64,000 nt of DNA, taken from positions 62,001 through 126,000 of the forward strand of contig NZ_JANBBE010000009.1 in the NCBI RefSeq assembly GCF_024648825.1, in the 5' to 3' direction. The notes under the pieces are model-generated. The model had not been told where the DNA came from, did not search any database, and saw nothing but the letters and a program-made list of their open reading frames with translations. Shown here piece by piece: positions 9,067 through 17,133 of this stretch (the stretch's first letter is position 1; each line of letters begins with the position of its first letter). This DNA comes from Lentzea californiensis. GTDB lineage: Bacteria; Actinomycetota; Actinomycetes; Mycobacteriales; Pseudonocardiaceae. The position numbers and the translations under genes were made by a program.

Positions 9067-10128
9067 GGCCGCGCGTCTGAGGTTCGAGCGCACCAGCAGG
9101 TAGAGGAGGAACGGACCGCCGATGATCGCCGTGACGACGCCGACCGGCAGGTCGTTGGGCAGGACCGTCCGCGCGATCAGGTCCGACCCGATCAGCAGCA
9201 CCGCGCCGAACAACCCCGACGCGATCACCGGCGGCACGGGGGAGCGCACCAGCCGCATGGCGATCTGCGGCGCGACCAGTGCCACGAACGGCACCGGACC
9301 TGCGGCGGAGACCGCGACACCGGCCAGCAGCACCGCGCAGAGCAGCAGCACCGCGCGCACGGCCGAGTAGCGCACACCGAGCCCCGCGGCGACGTCGTCA
9401 CCGAAGTGCATGGGCTGCATCTGGAACGCGACGACCAGCACGACGACGACCAGCACCGCCATGATCCAGACCGACGCCCACACCTCGGTCCACGACCGCG
9501 AGTCGAGCGACCCGACGAGCCACCGCTGCGCACGGGCGACGTCGCGGATGTCGGCGAGCACCAGCAGCCACGTCGTGAGCGCCTGCATGACCGCGCTGAC
9601 CGAGACGCCGATGAGGATCAGCCGGAACCCGTCGATGCCCTTCTTCCACGCCATGAAGTAGACGAGCAGACCGGTCAGCAGCCCGCCGGTGAGCGCGGCC
9701 GTGGAGAGCCCGAAGGCGCTGCCGATCGCCGAGCCGCCGCCGGCCGTCACGACGAAGACCGCCGTGGCGCTGGCGCCGCCGGTGATGCCGAGGACGTCCG
9801 GGCTGGCCAGCGCGTTGCGGGCGATCGACTGGGTCAGCGCTCCCGAGATGCCGAGCGCGACGCCGGCGATCACCCCGATCAGCGCCCGCGGCATCCGCAG
9901 GTCCATGACCACGAACTCGTCGACCCGCTCGCCCTGGCCGATCAGCGTCCTGAACACCGCGGGCAGTTCGATGGTGAAGTCGCCGACCGCGATCGACACG
10001 CAGAAGATCAGGAACGTCAGCGCCGCCAGCACGACCGTGACGAGCACGGTCCACGGCCGCCAGACCCAGGACCAGCCGCCGACGCGGACGCCGCGGTGCA
10101 GTTCGGGCGCTTCCGGTGCGGTGGTCAT
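9064..10128 (-). CDS. Ferric-siderophore ABC permease (FecCD family), second subunit
   Basis: 354-residue multi-span membrane protein of the FecCD family, with features such as DLRMPRALIGVIAGVALGISG (residues about 75-95), the PDVLGITGGA turn and the RNPLASPD-like loop RNALASPDVLG. A cytoplasmic PVPFVALVAPQIAMRLV loop near the C-terminus contacts the ATPase. The start at 10128 is fixed by an ATGA overlap with the preceding permease, which indicates translational coupling. An upstream extension in the same frame would overlap that gene and has no membrane-protein character. It forms a heterodimeric channel with its neighbour. Confidence 0.94.
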   Translation of the reverse strand: MTTAPEAPELHRGVRVGGWSWVWRPWTVLVTVVLAALTFLIFCVSIAVGDFTIELPAVFRTLIGQGERVDEFVVMDLRMPRALIGVIAGVALGISGALTQSIARNALASPDVLGITGGASATAVFVVTAGGGSAIGSAFGLSTAALTGGLLTGLLVYFMAWKKGIDGFRLILIGVSVSAVMQALTTWLLVLADIRDVARAQRWLVGSLDSRSWTEVWASVWIMAVLVVVVLVVAFQMQPMHFGDDVAAGLGVRYSAVRAVLLLCAVLLAGVAVSAAGPVPFVALVAPQIAMRLVRSPVPPVIASGLFGAVLLIGSDLIARTVLPNDLPVGVVTAIIGGPFLLYLLVRSNLRRAA

Positions 10129-11186
10129 GCCTGCCTGAACTTTCCGAGCCAGACCAGCACCGCGAAGAACGGGGCGCCGAGGAGTGCGATGACGATGCCG
10201 GCCTGCAGTTCGGCCGGACGCACGACGAGCCGGCCCGCGATGTCGCCGAGCAGCAGCACGCCCGCCCCGAGCAACCCCGCGTACGGCACCAGCCAGCGGT
10301 AGTCCGGCCCGGTGAGCCACCGCGCGACGTGCGCGACCATCAGACCGAGGAAGGCGATCGGCCCGCACGCCGCCGTGGCCGCGCCCGCGAGCAGCGTGAC
10401 GGCCAGGACGCCGACCGTGCGGCCGGCCGCGATGTTCACGCCGAGGCCGCGCGCGACGTCGTCACCGAGGTTGAGCAGGTTGATCACGGGCAGGTTGATC
10501 AGCGCCAGCACGAGGCCGACGCCCATGAAGATCGACGCGACCGTGATCACGTCGAACCCGACGCCCTGCACCGAGCCCGCGTTCCAGAACCGCAGCACGT
10601 CGAGCGTCTGCTTGTCGCCCAGCGCGACCGCGGTCGTCATCGCGGCCAGGAACACCGTGACGCCCTGCCCGGCCAGCGCGAGCGTGAGGGGGTTGCCCGC
10701 GCCGCGCCCGAGGCTCGAGAGCCCGAACACCACCGCGCCCGCCACCGCGGCACCGAGGAACGCGAACCACATGTAGTGGACCGGGTTCTGCAGGCCGAGC
10801 AGGTAGATGGAGAGCACCACGGCGAACGACGCCCCGGAGTTGACGCCGAGCAGGCCGGTGTCCGCGATGGGGTTGCGGGTGTGCCCCTGGATCAACGCGC
10901 CCGCGACGCCGAGCCCGATGCCCGCCACGATCGCGAGCACGGTCCGCGGCACGCGCAGCGTCTGCACGATCAGCGTGATCTCGACGAGCCGCTGGTCGTC
11001 GCCGGGATCACCGAACAACCCCTGCCACACCTCGGCCGGGGTGAGCGACCGCGCGCCGATCACCAGCGACAGCACCGCCGCCCCGGCGAGCAGCACCAGC
11101 AGGCCCGCCAGCCCGAGCCGGCGCCGCCGGTGCGGACTCTCCCCAGGTGCGGCCTCGGGCCCGCGTTGCTCCACGACCATGCTCAC
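10125..11186 (-). CDS. Ferric-siderophore ABC permease (FecCD family), first subunit
   Basis: 353 residues. A charged N-terminus is followed by about ten membrane segments. Family marks include LRVPRTVLAIVAGIGLGVAGALIQG, the NPIADTGLLGVNSGA loop and the conserved PIAFLGLMVAHVARWL loop. The start is GTG at 11186 or ATG at 11180. The gene stops inside the next start (ATGA). It opens the five-gene import/export/NRPS row on this strand. No good iron box precedes it; only a partial GCTAAC half-site lies near 11195-11205. Confidence 0.93.
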   Translation of the reverse strand: MSMVVEQRGPEAAPGESPHRRRRLGLAGLLVLLAGAAVLSLVIGARSLTPAEVWQGLFGDPGDDQRLVEITLIVQTLRVPRTVLAIVAGIGLGVAGALIQGHTRNPIADTGLLGVNSGASFAVVLSIYLLGLQNPVHYMWFAFLGAAVAGAVVFGLSSLGRGAGNPLTLALAGQGVTVFLAAMTTAVALGDKQTLDVLRFWNAGSVQGVGFDVITVASIFMGVGLVLALINLPVINLLNLGDDVARGLGVNIAAGRTVGVLAVTLLAGAATAACGPIAFLGLMVAHVARWLTGPDYRWLVPYAGLLGAGVLLLGDIAGRLVVRPAELQAGIVIALLGAPFFAVLVWLGKFRQA

Positions 11187-11221
11187 GACGGGCTACGTTA
11201 GCTCCCGTCCGGCCCGTTCGG

Positions 11222-11665
11222 TCAGGGCACCCTTACCTCGATCGCCCGCACGGTCTTCTCCAGAGCCCCGCCGAGCACCTTCCGGCCGAGCAGCCCGAGC
11301 GAGAGACCGAGCAGTTTCCCCTTGAGGTTCTTGCCTTCCCGCACCACCTCGGCGTGCACGAGCGTCGTGCCGCCGGCCTGCTTCGTGAACGTGTAGGTGT
11401 GGCCGGACCGCCCGCCCCACACGTTGGAGTCCACGGTGGTCAGCACGATCCGGTCCGGGTCGGACCAGTCGTAGTGCAGGCGCTCCCAGATGCCGCCGGA
11501 CCCCTCGGTCACGTCCGCGAAGGTGTCGCCCCGCTCGTGCACCCGCAGGTCGGCGTCGGCGCTGTTGGGGAAGAGGTCCGCGCGGCCGGGGCCGAAGTCG
11601 GTGAGCCCGGCGACGAACTCCGCGGGCGTCGCGGTGGTCTGCTGGGTCAGGGTGATGGTGGGCAT
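11222..11665 (-). CDS. SRPBCC-fold (START/polyketide cyclase-like) protein
   Basis: 147-residue small cytosolic protein. The N-terminal MPTITLTQQTTATPAEFVAGLTDFGPGRADLFPN, seen in parts, is characteristic of the SRPBCC ligand-binding fold. The C-terminal helix is VLGGALEKTVRAIEVR. It probably binds a hydrophobic ligand; the actual ligand cannot be told. The ATG at 11665 has GAGGAG eight bases upstream. It sits 36 bp before the siderophore permease gene but has no evident link to iron. Confidence 0.75.
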   Translation of the reverse strand: MPTITLTQQTTATPAEFVAGLTDFGPGRADLFPNSADADLRVHERGDTFADVTEGSGGIWERLHYDWSDPDRIVLTTVDSNVWGGRSGHTYTFTKQAGGTTLVHAEVVREGKNLKGKLLGLSLGLLGRKVLGGALEKTVRAIEVRVP

Positions 11666-11697
11666 GTCGTCCGCTCCTCGTGTTGCTGTTGCAGGAG

Positions 11698-12825
11698 TCA
11701 GACTTCCCGGGCCAGGGTGTCGTTCGCGCCCGTGGGTGTCCCTGGTCGCAAGTGCTCGCGCAGGCGGTCCGCCTCCTCGTCGCGGCCCTGCTGCTCCAGC
11801 ATGCCGAGCGCCCGCAGCCAGACCTCCGCGGCCCGTTCCGGCCGCCCGAGCGCCAGGTGGGTGTGGCCGAGGCTCGTCAACGTGCCGGCGGTGCCGTAGT
11901 CGTCGGCGGCGGCCCGGTACAGCTCGACGGCGTGTTCGTAGTGGGTGATCGCCGCCGCGTTGGTCGCCGCTCCGGTGCTCGGCGCGGGCCAGGGCGTCGC
12001 GGGCGGTCGCCTCGCCGTGCCGGTCGCCGAGTTCGTGCAGCAGTTCGAGTGCCCTGGTGGCGTGCAGGCGGCCCTGTGCGGTGTCGCCGACCTCCGCGGC
12101 GCAGTGCCCGATGTTGTTGTGCGCCATGGCGACCAGCATCTTGTTGCCGGACACCTCGTAGTGCGGGAGCGCGGCCTTGGCGTGCTCGAACGCTCGTCCG
12201 TGCTCCGACCGGCTGGCCCACAGCCACGCGAGCGTGGCGTGCACGTCGGCCAGCGGCAGCGCCTCACCGGCCTGTTCGGCGAGGACCAGTGCCTCGTCCA
12301 GGTGGTGCTGCGCCTCGGCGTGGCGCTGGACCTGGCCGAGGCTGCCGCCCATGACCCGGTGCGCGACGACGCGGTCCGCCGGGTTCCGCGCCGCGCCGAG
12401 GGCGGCCCGCCACACCGCGAGCTCGTCGTCGAGGTGGCCCCGCCGCTGGTGGTAGGCGTGCGACACCCTGGCCAGCAACACGACCTCGTCGTTCCACCCG
12501 TGTGCGGCCGCGGCCTGCTGCACGGCCAGGCGGGTGCCGCGTTCGGCGTCGAACCACGCCAGCGCACCGGCCTGGTCGCCGGCGGCGGTGACGCTGGTGC
12601 GTGGTTCGCCGAGGGTGATCAACGGGCGGTGCGGGTCGATCAGGCGGTCGTTGGCGTGGGCGGTGTGCACGTGGTGGTCGACCAGGCGCCGCAACGCTTC
12701 CACGACCTCGTTGACGTCGATCGCCAGCGCCGCCAGCACGCACCGCTGCCGCGCGTGCCCGAGCTCGACCGGACGCCGCCGGCGCGGGCGCCCACCTCGC
12801 CGAACAGGGCGATCTCGACCGTCAC
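11698..12825 (-). pseudogene. Decayed AfsR/SARP-type regulator: tip of DNA-binding domain joined to TPR tail, with two frameshifts
   Basis: A GTG at 12825 with a strong GGAGG site begins TVEIALFGEVGARAGG, the usual start of an AfsR/SARP regulator. Near 12780 the frame shifts by one base, then continues RPVELGHARQRCVLAALAIDVNEVV, the conserved first helices of the SARP winged helix. At about 12713 the sequence jumps to ALRRLVDHHVHTAHANDRL, which in intact proteins follows the NB-ARC ATPase domain. Roughly 500 residues (the rest of the DNA-binding domain, BTAD and NB-ARC) are missing. A tetratricopeptide region follows (AHNNIGHCAAEVGDTAQGRL and similar repeats). A second frameshift lies near 11955-11970, after which the last repeats continue (ITHYEHAVELYRAAADDYG) to the stop at 11698. 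Two sequencing errors are possible, but the internal deletion is real. Confidence 0.8.
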
Positions 12826-12837
12826 GGCCGCCTCCGC

Positions 12838-13224
12838 TCAGCTGTCCTTCGCGGCGGAGAGGAGCGACACGACGGCCAGGCCGGTGTTGACGGCGGAGAT
12901 GATCGTGGTCAGTTTCGCCGCCTTGGGCGGCAGTTCGCCGCGCCTTCCTGCGTAGACGGCGGCGGCGGTGTCCGTGGCGTGGATCAGCACGGCCTGGCGC
13001 AGGACCCGGCGGGCGTTCGCGTCGGTGCTCTTGAGCGTCAGCAGGTCGACGCCCAGGACGAGCGTGCGGATGCCGAACATGCGGGCGGGGTAGACGAACC
13101 TCCTGTCGTCGCCCAGTTCGTCACCCAGGCTCTTCGCCATCCGGTCCGCGGCGACCAGGCCGAGGGCACCGTTGAAGATCCGGACGCAGGCCAGAGTGGT
13201 TCGCGTGACATCGCCCAGCTTCAT
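12838..13224 (-). CDS. Small membrane protein of unknown function
   Basis: 128 residues with three or so hydrophobic stretches (FNGALGLVAADR near the start, MFGIRTLVLGVDLLTL, and the C-terminal ISAVNTGLAVVSLLSAA). I do not recognise a named family with certainty; it resembles short actinobacterial DUF proteins encoded near regulators. The stop overlaps the ribosome-binding region of the decayed SARP gene, 13 bp before its GTG, so the two were probably co-transcribed. Confidence 0.65.
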   Translation of the reverse strand: MKLGDVTRTTLACVRIFNGALGLVAADRMAKSLGDELGDDRRFVYPARMFGIRTLVLGVDLLTLKSTDANARRVLRQAVLIHATDTAAAVYAGRRGELPPKAAKLTTIISAVNTGLAVVSLLSAAKDS

Positions 13225-13262
13225 GCCGCCACCTCGTGTCGATCTTCAGTTTCCGCGGCAGT

Positions 13263-14132
13263 CTAGGAGAAACGGGCGGCGAGCCACTGCTCGATGTCGT
13301 CTCGTGCCGCTTGCGCCATCTTGGTGCTGCGGTTGGTGAAGCCGTGCAGCGACTCCGGGTAGACCCTCAGGTCGACCTCGCCCACCGCCGCCGCCCGTGC
13401 CGCCATGGCCAGGTTGTCCTCCAGCACGACGTCGAGTGCCCCGACGACCATCAGCAGCGGCGGCAGACCGCGCAGGTCGCCGTAGACCGGTGAGATGTCC
13501 GGGACGGTGCGGTCGGGTGCCTGTCCCGCGTAGGCCTCGATGAAGTACTCGTCCGCGATCAGCCGGCCGGCGGGGGTGAGGCCGCTCAGGTCGTACGTGC
13601 CGAACTGCAGCACCGCCCCGGTGAACGGGTGGTCGCGCAGCCGGAGCAGCGTCGTCACGGCGAGGGTGGCGCCCGCCGAGAAGCCGCCGATGACCATCCG
13701 GCGGGTGCCGAAGCGTTCCTCGGCGTGCTCGACCAGCCAGCGCGCCGCGGTCTCGGCGTCGTCGGGCGCGGCCGGCCACGGGTGCTCCGGGGCGAGCCGG
13801 TACTCGACGCCGACGACCACGACGCCGAGCGCGTCCGCGAGCCGCCGGTCGCGTTCGTCGTCCTGAGCCGTGTGACCCAGGTAGAAGCCGCCGCCGTGGA
13901 AGTGGAGGTAGACGCCGTTCGGGCGGCCCGGCGGCTCGTGGATCCTGACGGGCACCCGCCGGCCGTTCGCCTCGACCGTCGTCGAACCGCCGAGCGCCGC
14001 GGGCCTCACCTCCCGCAGCTCCTCGGCGTTCGCCGGCCCTCTTCTGATTCCCCTGCGGGTGTTCTCGGCCCGGACCTCCTCGACGTGCCGCGCCAGCTCC
14101 GGGTCCATGAAGTCGTTCAACCTCAGTCGCAC
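13263..14132 (-). CDS. Alpha/beta hydrolase, HSL-type esterase
   Basis: 289-residue esterase of the hormone-sensitive-lipase group. The oxyanion motif HGGG is in YLHFHGGGFYLG (about residue 80), the nucleophile serine is in IGGFSAGATLA (GxSxG, about 150), and the acid and histidine lie in the LLMVVGALDVVLEDN and LHGFTN regions. No signal peptide is seen, so it is cytoplasmic. It should hydrolyse short-chain carboxylic esters; the natural substrate is unknown. The GTG at 14132 has GGGGGA upstream. An esterase near a siderophore cluster can release iron from ester-type siderophores, but this protein is of a different family and lies beyond unrelated genes, so I do not assign that role. Confidence 0.88.
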   Translation of the reverse strand: MRLRLNDFMDPELARHVEEVRAENTRRGIRRGPANAEELREVRPAALGGSTTVEANGRRVPVRIHEPPGRPNGVYLHFHGGGFYLGHTAQDDERDRRLADALGVVVVGVEYRLAPEHPWPAAPDDAETAARWLVEHAEERFGTRRMVIGGFSAGATLAVTTLLRLRDHPFTGAVLQFGTYDLSGLTPAGRLIADEYFIEAYAGQAPDRTVPDISPVYGDLRGLPPLLMVVGALDVVLEDNLAMAARAAAVGEVDLRVYPESLHGFTNRSTKMAQAARDDIEQWLAARFS

Positions 14133-14244
14133 TTGGGCATCCCCCTGCCGTGTTCGTGCGTCGAGTCAACCAGCCGACGTGACCCAGCAGACACGAACCC
14201 GATCGGCCGGCGATGCGAACGTCCAGGAGAACGGAGGTGTTGCT

Positions 14245-14538
14245 GTGAACTCGCAGAGGCGAGAAGACCCCGTGCTGATCACCTCGGCCGCCCCGTCGTA
14301 CCAGGAGCAACTCGCCGCACGGCGCCGCAGGTACGCCCTCATGATGAGCCTGCGCATCCCGTGCATCGTGCTGGCCGTCGTGTTCGCGAAGATCTGGTGG
14401 CTCGCTCTCATCCTGATCCTGCTGTCCGTTCCGCTACCGTGGATGGCCGTCCTCATCGCGAACGACCGGCCGCCGCGCAAAGCCGAGACGCCACAGCGCC
14501 TGGAGCGGTCGCGCCGGGCGATCGAGGAGCCGAAGTGA
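14245..14538 (+). CDS. DUF3099 membrane protein
   Basis: 97 residues. The start ITSAAPSYQEQLAARRRRYA and the WWLALILILLSVPLPWMAVLIAND segment are typical of actinobacterial DUF3099 proteins, which have two membrane helices and basic cytosolic ends. Function is unknown. The GTG start at 14245 follows GGAGG. The last bases (GTGA) overlap the start of the next gene, so the two are co-translated. Confidence 0.8.
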   Translation: MNSQRREDPVLITSAAPSYQEQLAARRRRYALMMSLRIPCIVLAVVFAKIWWLALILILLSVPLPWMAVLIANDRPPRKAETPQRLERSRRAIEEPK

Positions 14539-14915
14539 TCGGGCTCACGGTCGTGGTCGGGTACGGGGACGCGGCGCTGGACGTCCTGCGGCACCTCCCG
14601 TTGCACGTCGAGGAACCCGAGGTCGTGGTGGTCGACCCCGACCCGATCGCGCTGACCGCCGCGCTGGCCAACGGCGCCAGGGTCGTGCGGGGCGACGGGC
14701 GGGACATCTGCGCGCTGCGGCAGGCCCAAACTCAGTTCGCGGCACGGGTGGTCGTCGCCGTCCCCGACGACAGGGACGGCCTGCTGATCACCATGGCCGC
14801 GCGCGGTCTCAACCAGTCGGCGATCATCGTCGCGGCGGTGCGCGACTCGGCCAACCAGGAGCTGTTCGCCAGGCTGGGCGCGGACGACGTCTTCGTGCGC
14901 GTCCGATCCGCTTAG
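14535..14915 (+). CDS. Standalone TrkA-N (RCK)-like nucleotide-binding protein
   Basis: 126 residues forming one Rossmann unit. A glycine-poor opening VIGLTVVVGYGDAALDVLRHL is followed by VVVVDPDP (acidic end of beta-2), ARVVRGDGRD, RVVVAVPDDRDGLLITMAARGL and a final DDVFVRV strand. This is the pattern of TrkA-N/RCK domains that bind NAD(H) and gate potassium channels, but there is no channel domain. It may partner with a channel encoded elsewhere. GTG start coupled (GTGA) to the DUF3099 gene. It converges with the next gene, overlapping by four bases. Confidence 0.7.
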   Translation: MIGLTVVVGYGDAALDVLRHLPLHVEEPEVVVVDPDPIALTAALANGARVVRGDGRDICALRQAQTQFAARVVVAVPDDRDGLLITMAARGLNQSAIIVAAVRDSANQELFARLGADDVFVRVRSA

Positions 14916-16243
14916 TTCACCGGCACGCGGCCCAGCACGTGCCGCAGTGCCGGTTCCAGGTCCGGGTACCGGAACCTGTGCCCGGCCTTGGCCAGTGCGG
15001 CGGGCCGGACCAGCTGGCTCGCCTCGGCCAGTTCCCGCGCGCCCTGCTCACCCAGCAGGAGCTTCGGCCCGAACGACGGCACCGGCAGCAGTGCGGGCCG
15101 GCGCAGGACCTTGGCGAGCGTGGCGGCGTAGGTGCTGTTGCGCACGGCGTCGGGGGCGACGGCGTTGACCGGCCCGCTGAGCTCGCTGTCGTAGAGCGCG
15201 CGGTGGTAGACGTCGACGAGGTCGTCCATGCCGATCCACGACTGCCACATGCGCCCGTCACCGAGCCGCCCGCCCAGCCCTGCGGCGAACAGCGGGTGGA
15301 AGAGCCACAGCGTGCCGCCGTCGGGGGACTGGACCAGCCCGGTGCGAACGTTCACCACGCGCACGCCGGCCGACGCGGCGGGCGCGGTGGCTGCCTCCCA
15401 GTCGGCGACCAGGTCCGCGAGGAAACCCTCGCCTCGTTCGCTGTCCTCGGTGAGCTCCTCGTCGCCCCGGTCGGGGCCGTAGAAGCCGATCGCGGACGCG
15501 CTGACGAACACCGGCACACCGGTGGTGGCGGCCAGTTCGGCGAGTGCCCTGGTCGGTCCGATCCTGGACGAACGGATCGCCCGCCGGTGCGCTTCGGTGA
15601 ACCTGCCCGCGATCGACGCGCCCGCCAGGTGGATCACAGCGTCCACATCGGACAGCAGGTCGGGTGCCGGGCGGCCGGTGTCCCAGCGCCGTTCGTCCGG
15701 GGCGGCGGGGGAGTGGCGGACCAGCTTCACCACGCGGTGGCCCGCCGTGCTCAGGAACGCCCACAGCGCCGTGCCCACGAACCCGCTGCCGCCGGTGATC
15801 GCCACCGTGAGCGGCCGGTCGCCCGCCTTGCGCGCCGAGGCCTGGGCCGCCAGGTCGGCGGCGAGCTGGCGGTGCCGGTAGGCGAACATCGACCGCAGCA
15901 GCGCACCGGGAACAGGCGTCTCCACGCGGTCGGTCATCCGCGTCCGCTCGCCCTCCACCGCGAACTCGTGGGTGTGCCGCCACTTCAGCGCCCAGCTCAG
16001 CGGCGCGGAGTCCAGTTCGTCGACGAACCGATGCGGCGGCTCGAAACCGGTGTGCCGTGCACCCCAGCGCAGTCCGAGCGGCAACCCCAGCACGGCGCGG
16101 CCACCGTCGAGGGTGCTCGCCTCGCTCACGACCCCCACCGGCTGCCACGGCGGCGAGAGCCGGTGGATGGCGCCCGGACGGGCGTGCCAGGCGAACACCT
16201 CGTCGAGGGGAGCGTCGACCACGCTGGAGAAGATCAGGGACAT
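14912..16243 (-). CDS. SRPBCC-TIGR01777 epimerase fusion protein
   Basis: 443 residues in two parts. Residues 1-135 are an SRPBCC lipid-binding-like domain (MSLIFSSVVDAPLDEVFAWHARPG, GLRWGARHTGF). Residues 150-443 are an extended SDR-type NAD(P)-binding domain of the TIGR01777 group (TGGSGFVGTALWAFL, VIHLAGASIAGR, SSRIGPTRALAE, SASAIGFYGPDRGDE) ending in the DUF1731-like tail PSFGPKLLLGEQGARELAEASQLVRP. Such fusions are common in actinobacteria and related to YfcH/SulA-like proteins; the substrate is unknown. Single gene, with its promoter in the gap before the LPMO gene. Confidence 0.9.
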   Translation of the reverse strand: MSLIFSSVVDAPLDEVFAWHARPGAIHRLSPPWQPVGVVSEASTLDGGRAVLGLPLGLRWGARHTGFEPPHRFVDELDSAPLSWALKWRHTHEFAVEGERTRMTDRVETPVPGALLRSMFAYRHRQLAADLAAQASARKAGDRPLTVAITGGSGFVGTALWAFLSTAGHRVVKLVRHSPAAPDERRWDTGRPAPDLLSDVDAVIHLAGASIAGRFTEAHRRAIRSSRIGPTRALAELAATTGVPVFVSASAIGFYGPDRGDEELTEDSERGEGFLADLVADWEAATAPAASAGVRVVNVRTGLVQSPDGGTLWLFHPLFAAGLGGRLGDGRMWQSWIGMDDLVDVYHRALYDSELSGPVNAVAPDAVRNSTYAATLAKVLRRPALLPVPSFGPKLLLGEQGARELAEASQLVRPAALAKAGHRFRYPDLEPALRHVLGRVPVN

Positions 16244-16352
16244 GCTCCAACGCTAAGTGCGCCCACGGGCGTCCGCTTGATGGATCGGACGGGCAAGTGA
16301 TCACTCCGCGTGCCCTTGTGATCTCTTAGCGTCATCTGTAGGGTTAATGTTC

Positions 16353-16366
16353 TGGGAGCGCTCCCA
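16353..16366. promoter_or_regulatory. Perfect CebR operator (TGGGAGCGCTCCCA) before the LPMO gene
   Basis: The 14-bp perfect palindrome TGGGAGCGCTCCCA is identical to the operator of CebR, the LacI-family cellobiose/cello-oligosaccharide repressor of Streptomyces. It ends 50 bp before the LPMO start codon, so the LPMO is probably induced by cello-oligosaccharides. The rest of the 16244-16416 gap holds no other gene. Confidence 0.85.
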
Positions 16367-16416
16367 ATCCGCCGCTGCTGTCTGAACGTCGATCATCGGA
16401 GATCGGAGGCTCATTC

Positions 16417-17082
16417 ATGCGCACGCGCAACAGCACCCTCGGGTCGCGCACCAGACGGCGGGGCTTCATCGCACTCGTCATCAGCGCGTTGGTCTGCACG
16501 TTCCTCTGGACGCCCACGGCGTCGGCCCACGGCACGATCGTCGGACCGGCCACCCGCGCCTACCAGTGCTGGCAGACGTGGGGCAGCCAGCACACGAACC
16601 CGGCCATGCAGCAACAGGACCCCATGTGCTACCAGGCCTTCCAGGCCAACTCCGACACCATGTGGAACTGGATGAGCGCGTTGCGGGACGGCCTGGGCAG
16701 GAACTACCAGGCGGCCACCCCGGACGGGCAGCTCTGCAGCAACGCCCTGACGCGCAACAACTCCCTGAACACGCCCGGCCGGTGGAAGACCACCAACCTG
16801 GGCAGCAGCTTCTCGATGCACCTGCACGACCAGGCCAGTCACGGAGCTGACTTCCTGCGCGTCTACATCAGCAAGAACGGGTTCGACCCGACCACCCAGC
16901 GACTGGGTTGGGGCAACCTGGACTTCATCACGCAGACCGGCAGGTTCGCTCCGGCCAAGGACATCAGGTTCGACGTCCAGACCTCCGGCGCGTACCGCGG
17001 CCACCACGTGGTGTTCACGATCTGGCAGGCCTCGCACCTGGACCAGGCGTACATGTGGTGCAGTGACGTGAACTTCGGCTAG
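16417..17082 (+). CDS. Secreted AA10 lytic polysaccharide monooxygenase
   Basis: 221 residues. A long basic signal peptide ends ...TPTASA, exposing His38 (HGTIVGPATRAY) as the mature N-terminus. This forms the copper histidine brace with the second histidine in the QASHGADFLRVYISK region. The cysteines (YQCWQTWG, DPMCYQAF, QLCSNAL, YMWCSDV) fit disulfides of AA10 enzymes. The enzyme oxidatively cleaves crystalline cellulose or chitin. The upstream CebR box favours cellulose (inference). No carbohydrate-binding module is attached. It is followed immediately by a strong hairpin terminator. Confidence 0.95.
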   Translation: MRTRNSTLGSRTRRRGFIALVISALVCTFLWTPTASAHGTIVGPATRAYQCWQTWGSQHTNPAMQQQDPMCYQAFQANSDTMWNWMSALRDGLGRNYQAATPDGQLCSNALTRNNSLNTPGRWKTTNLGSSFSMHLHDQASHGADFLRVYISKNGFDPTTQRLGWGNLDFITQTGRFAPAKDIRFDVQTSGAYRGHHVVFTIWQASHLDQAYMWCSDVNFG

Positions 17083-17089
17083 TGCCGGA

Positions 17090-17129
17090 GTGGTGCGTGT
17101 CCCCGGGAACCACCGGGGACACGCACCAC
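17090..17129. terminator. Bidirectional hairpin terminator between LPMO and GH127 genes
   Basis: A perfect 17-bp stem (17090-17106 with 17113-17129, GTGGTGCGTGTCCCCGG and its complement) and a six-base loop GAACCA, in the 51-bp gap between two converging genes. It can serve both. Confidence 0.9.
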
Positions 17130-17133
17130 GCGT

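Noticed and set aside
9064..10368. Longer version of the second FecCD permease starting at 10368
   Set aside because: The extra 80 residues overlap the upstream permease and are Arg-rich shadow sequence; the ATGA overlap at 10128 gives the natural start.
11186..11220. Possible iron box before the first siderophore permease
   Set aside because: Only a GCTAAC half-site is present; overall match to the consensus is too weak to call.
13263..14132. Esterase considered as the siderophore-releasing esterase of the cluster
   Set aside because: It is an HSL-type hydrolase separated from the cluster by an SRPBCC gene, a dead regulator and a membrane protein; hydroxamate siderophores of this type do not need ester cleavage.
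14939..16300. Plus-strand open frame opposite the TIGR01777 epimerase
   Set aside because: No recognisable domain; the opposite strand has intact Rossmann motifs.
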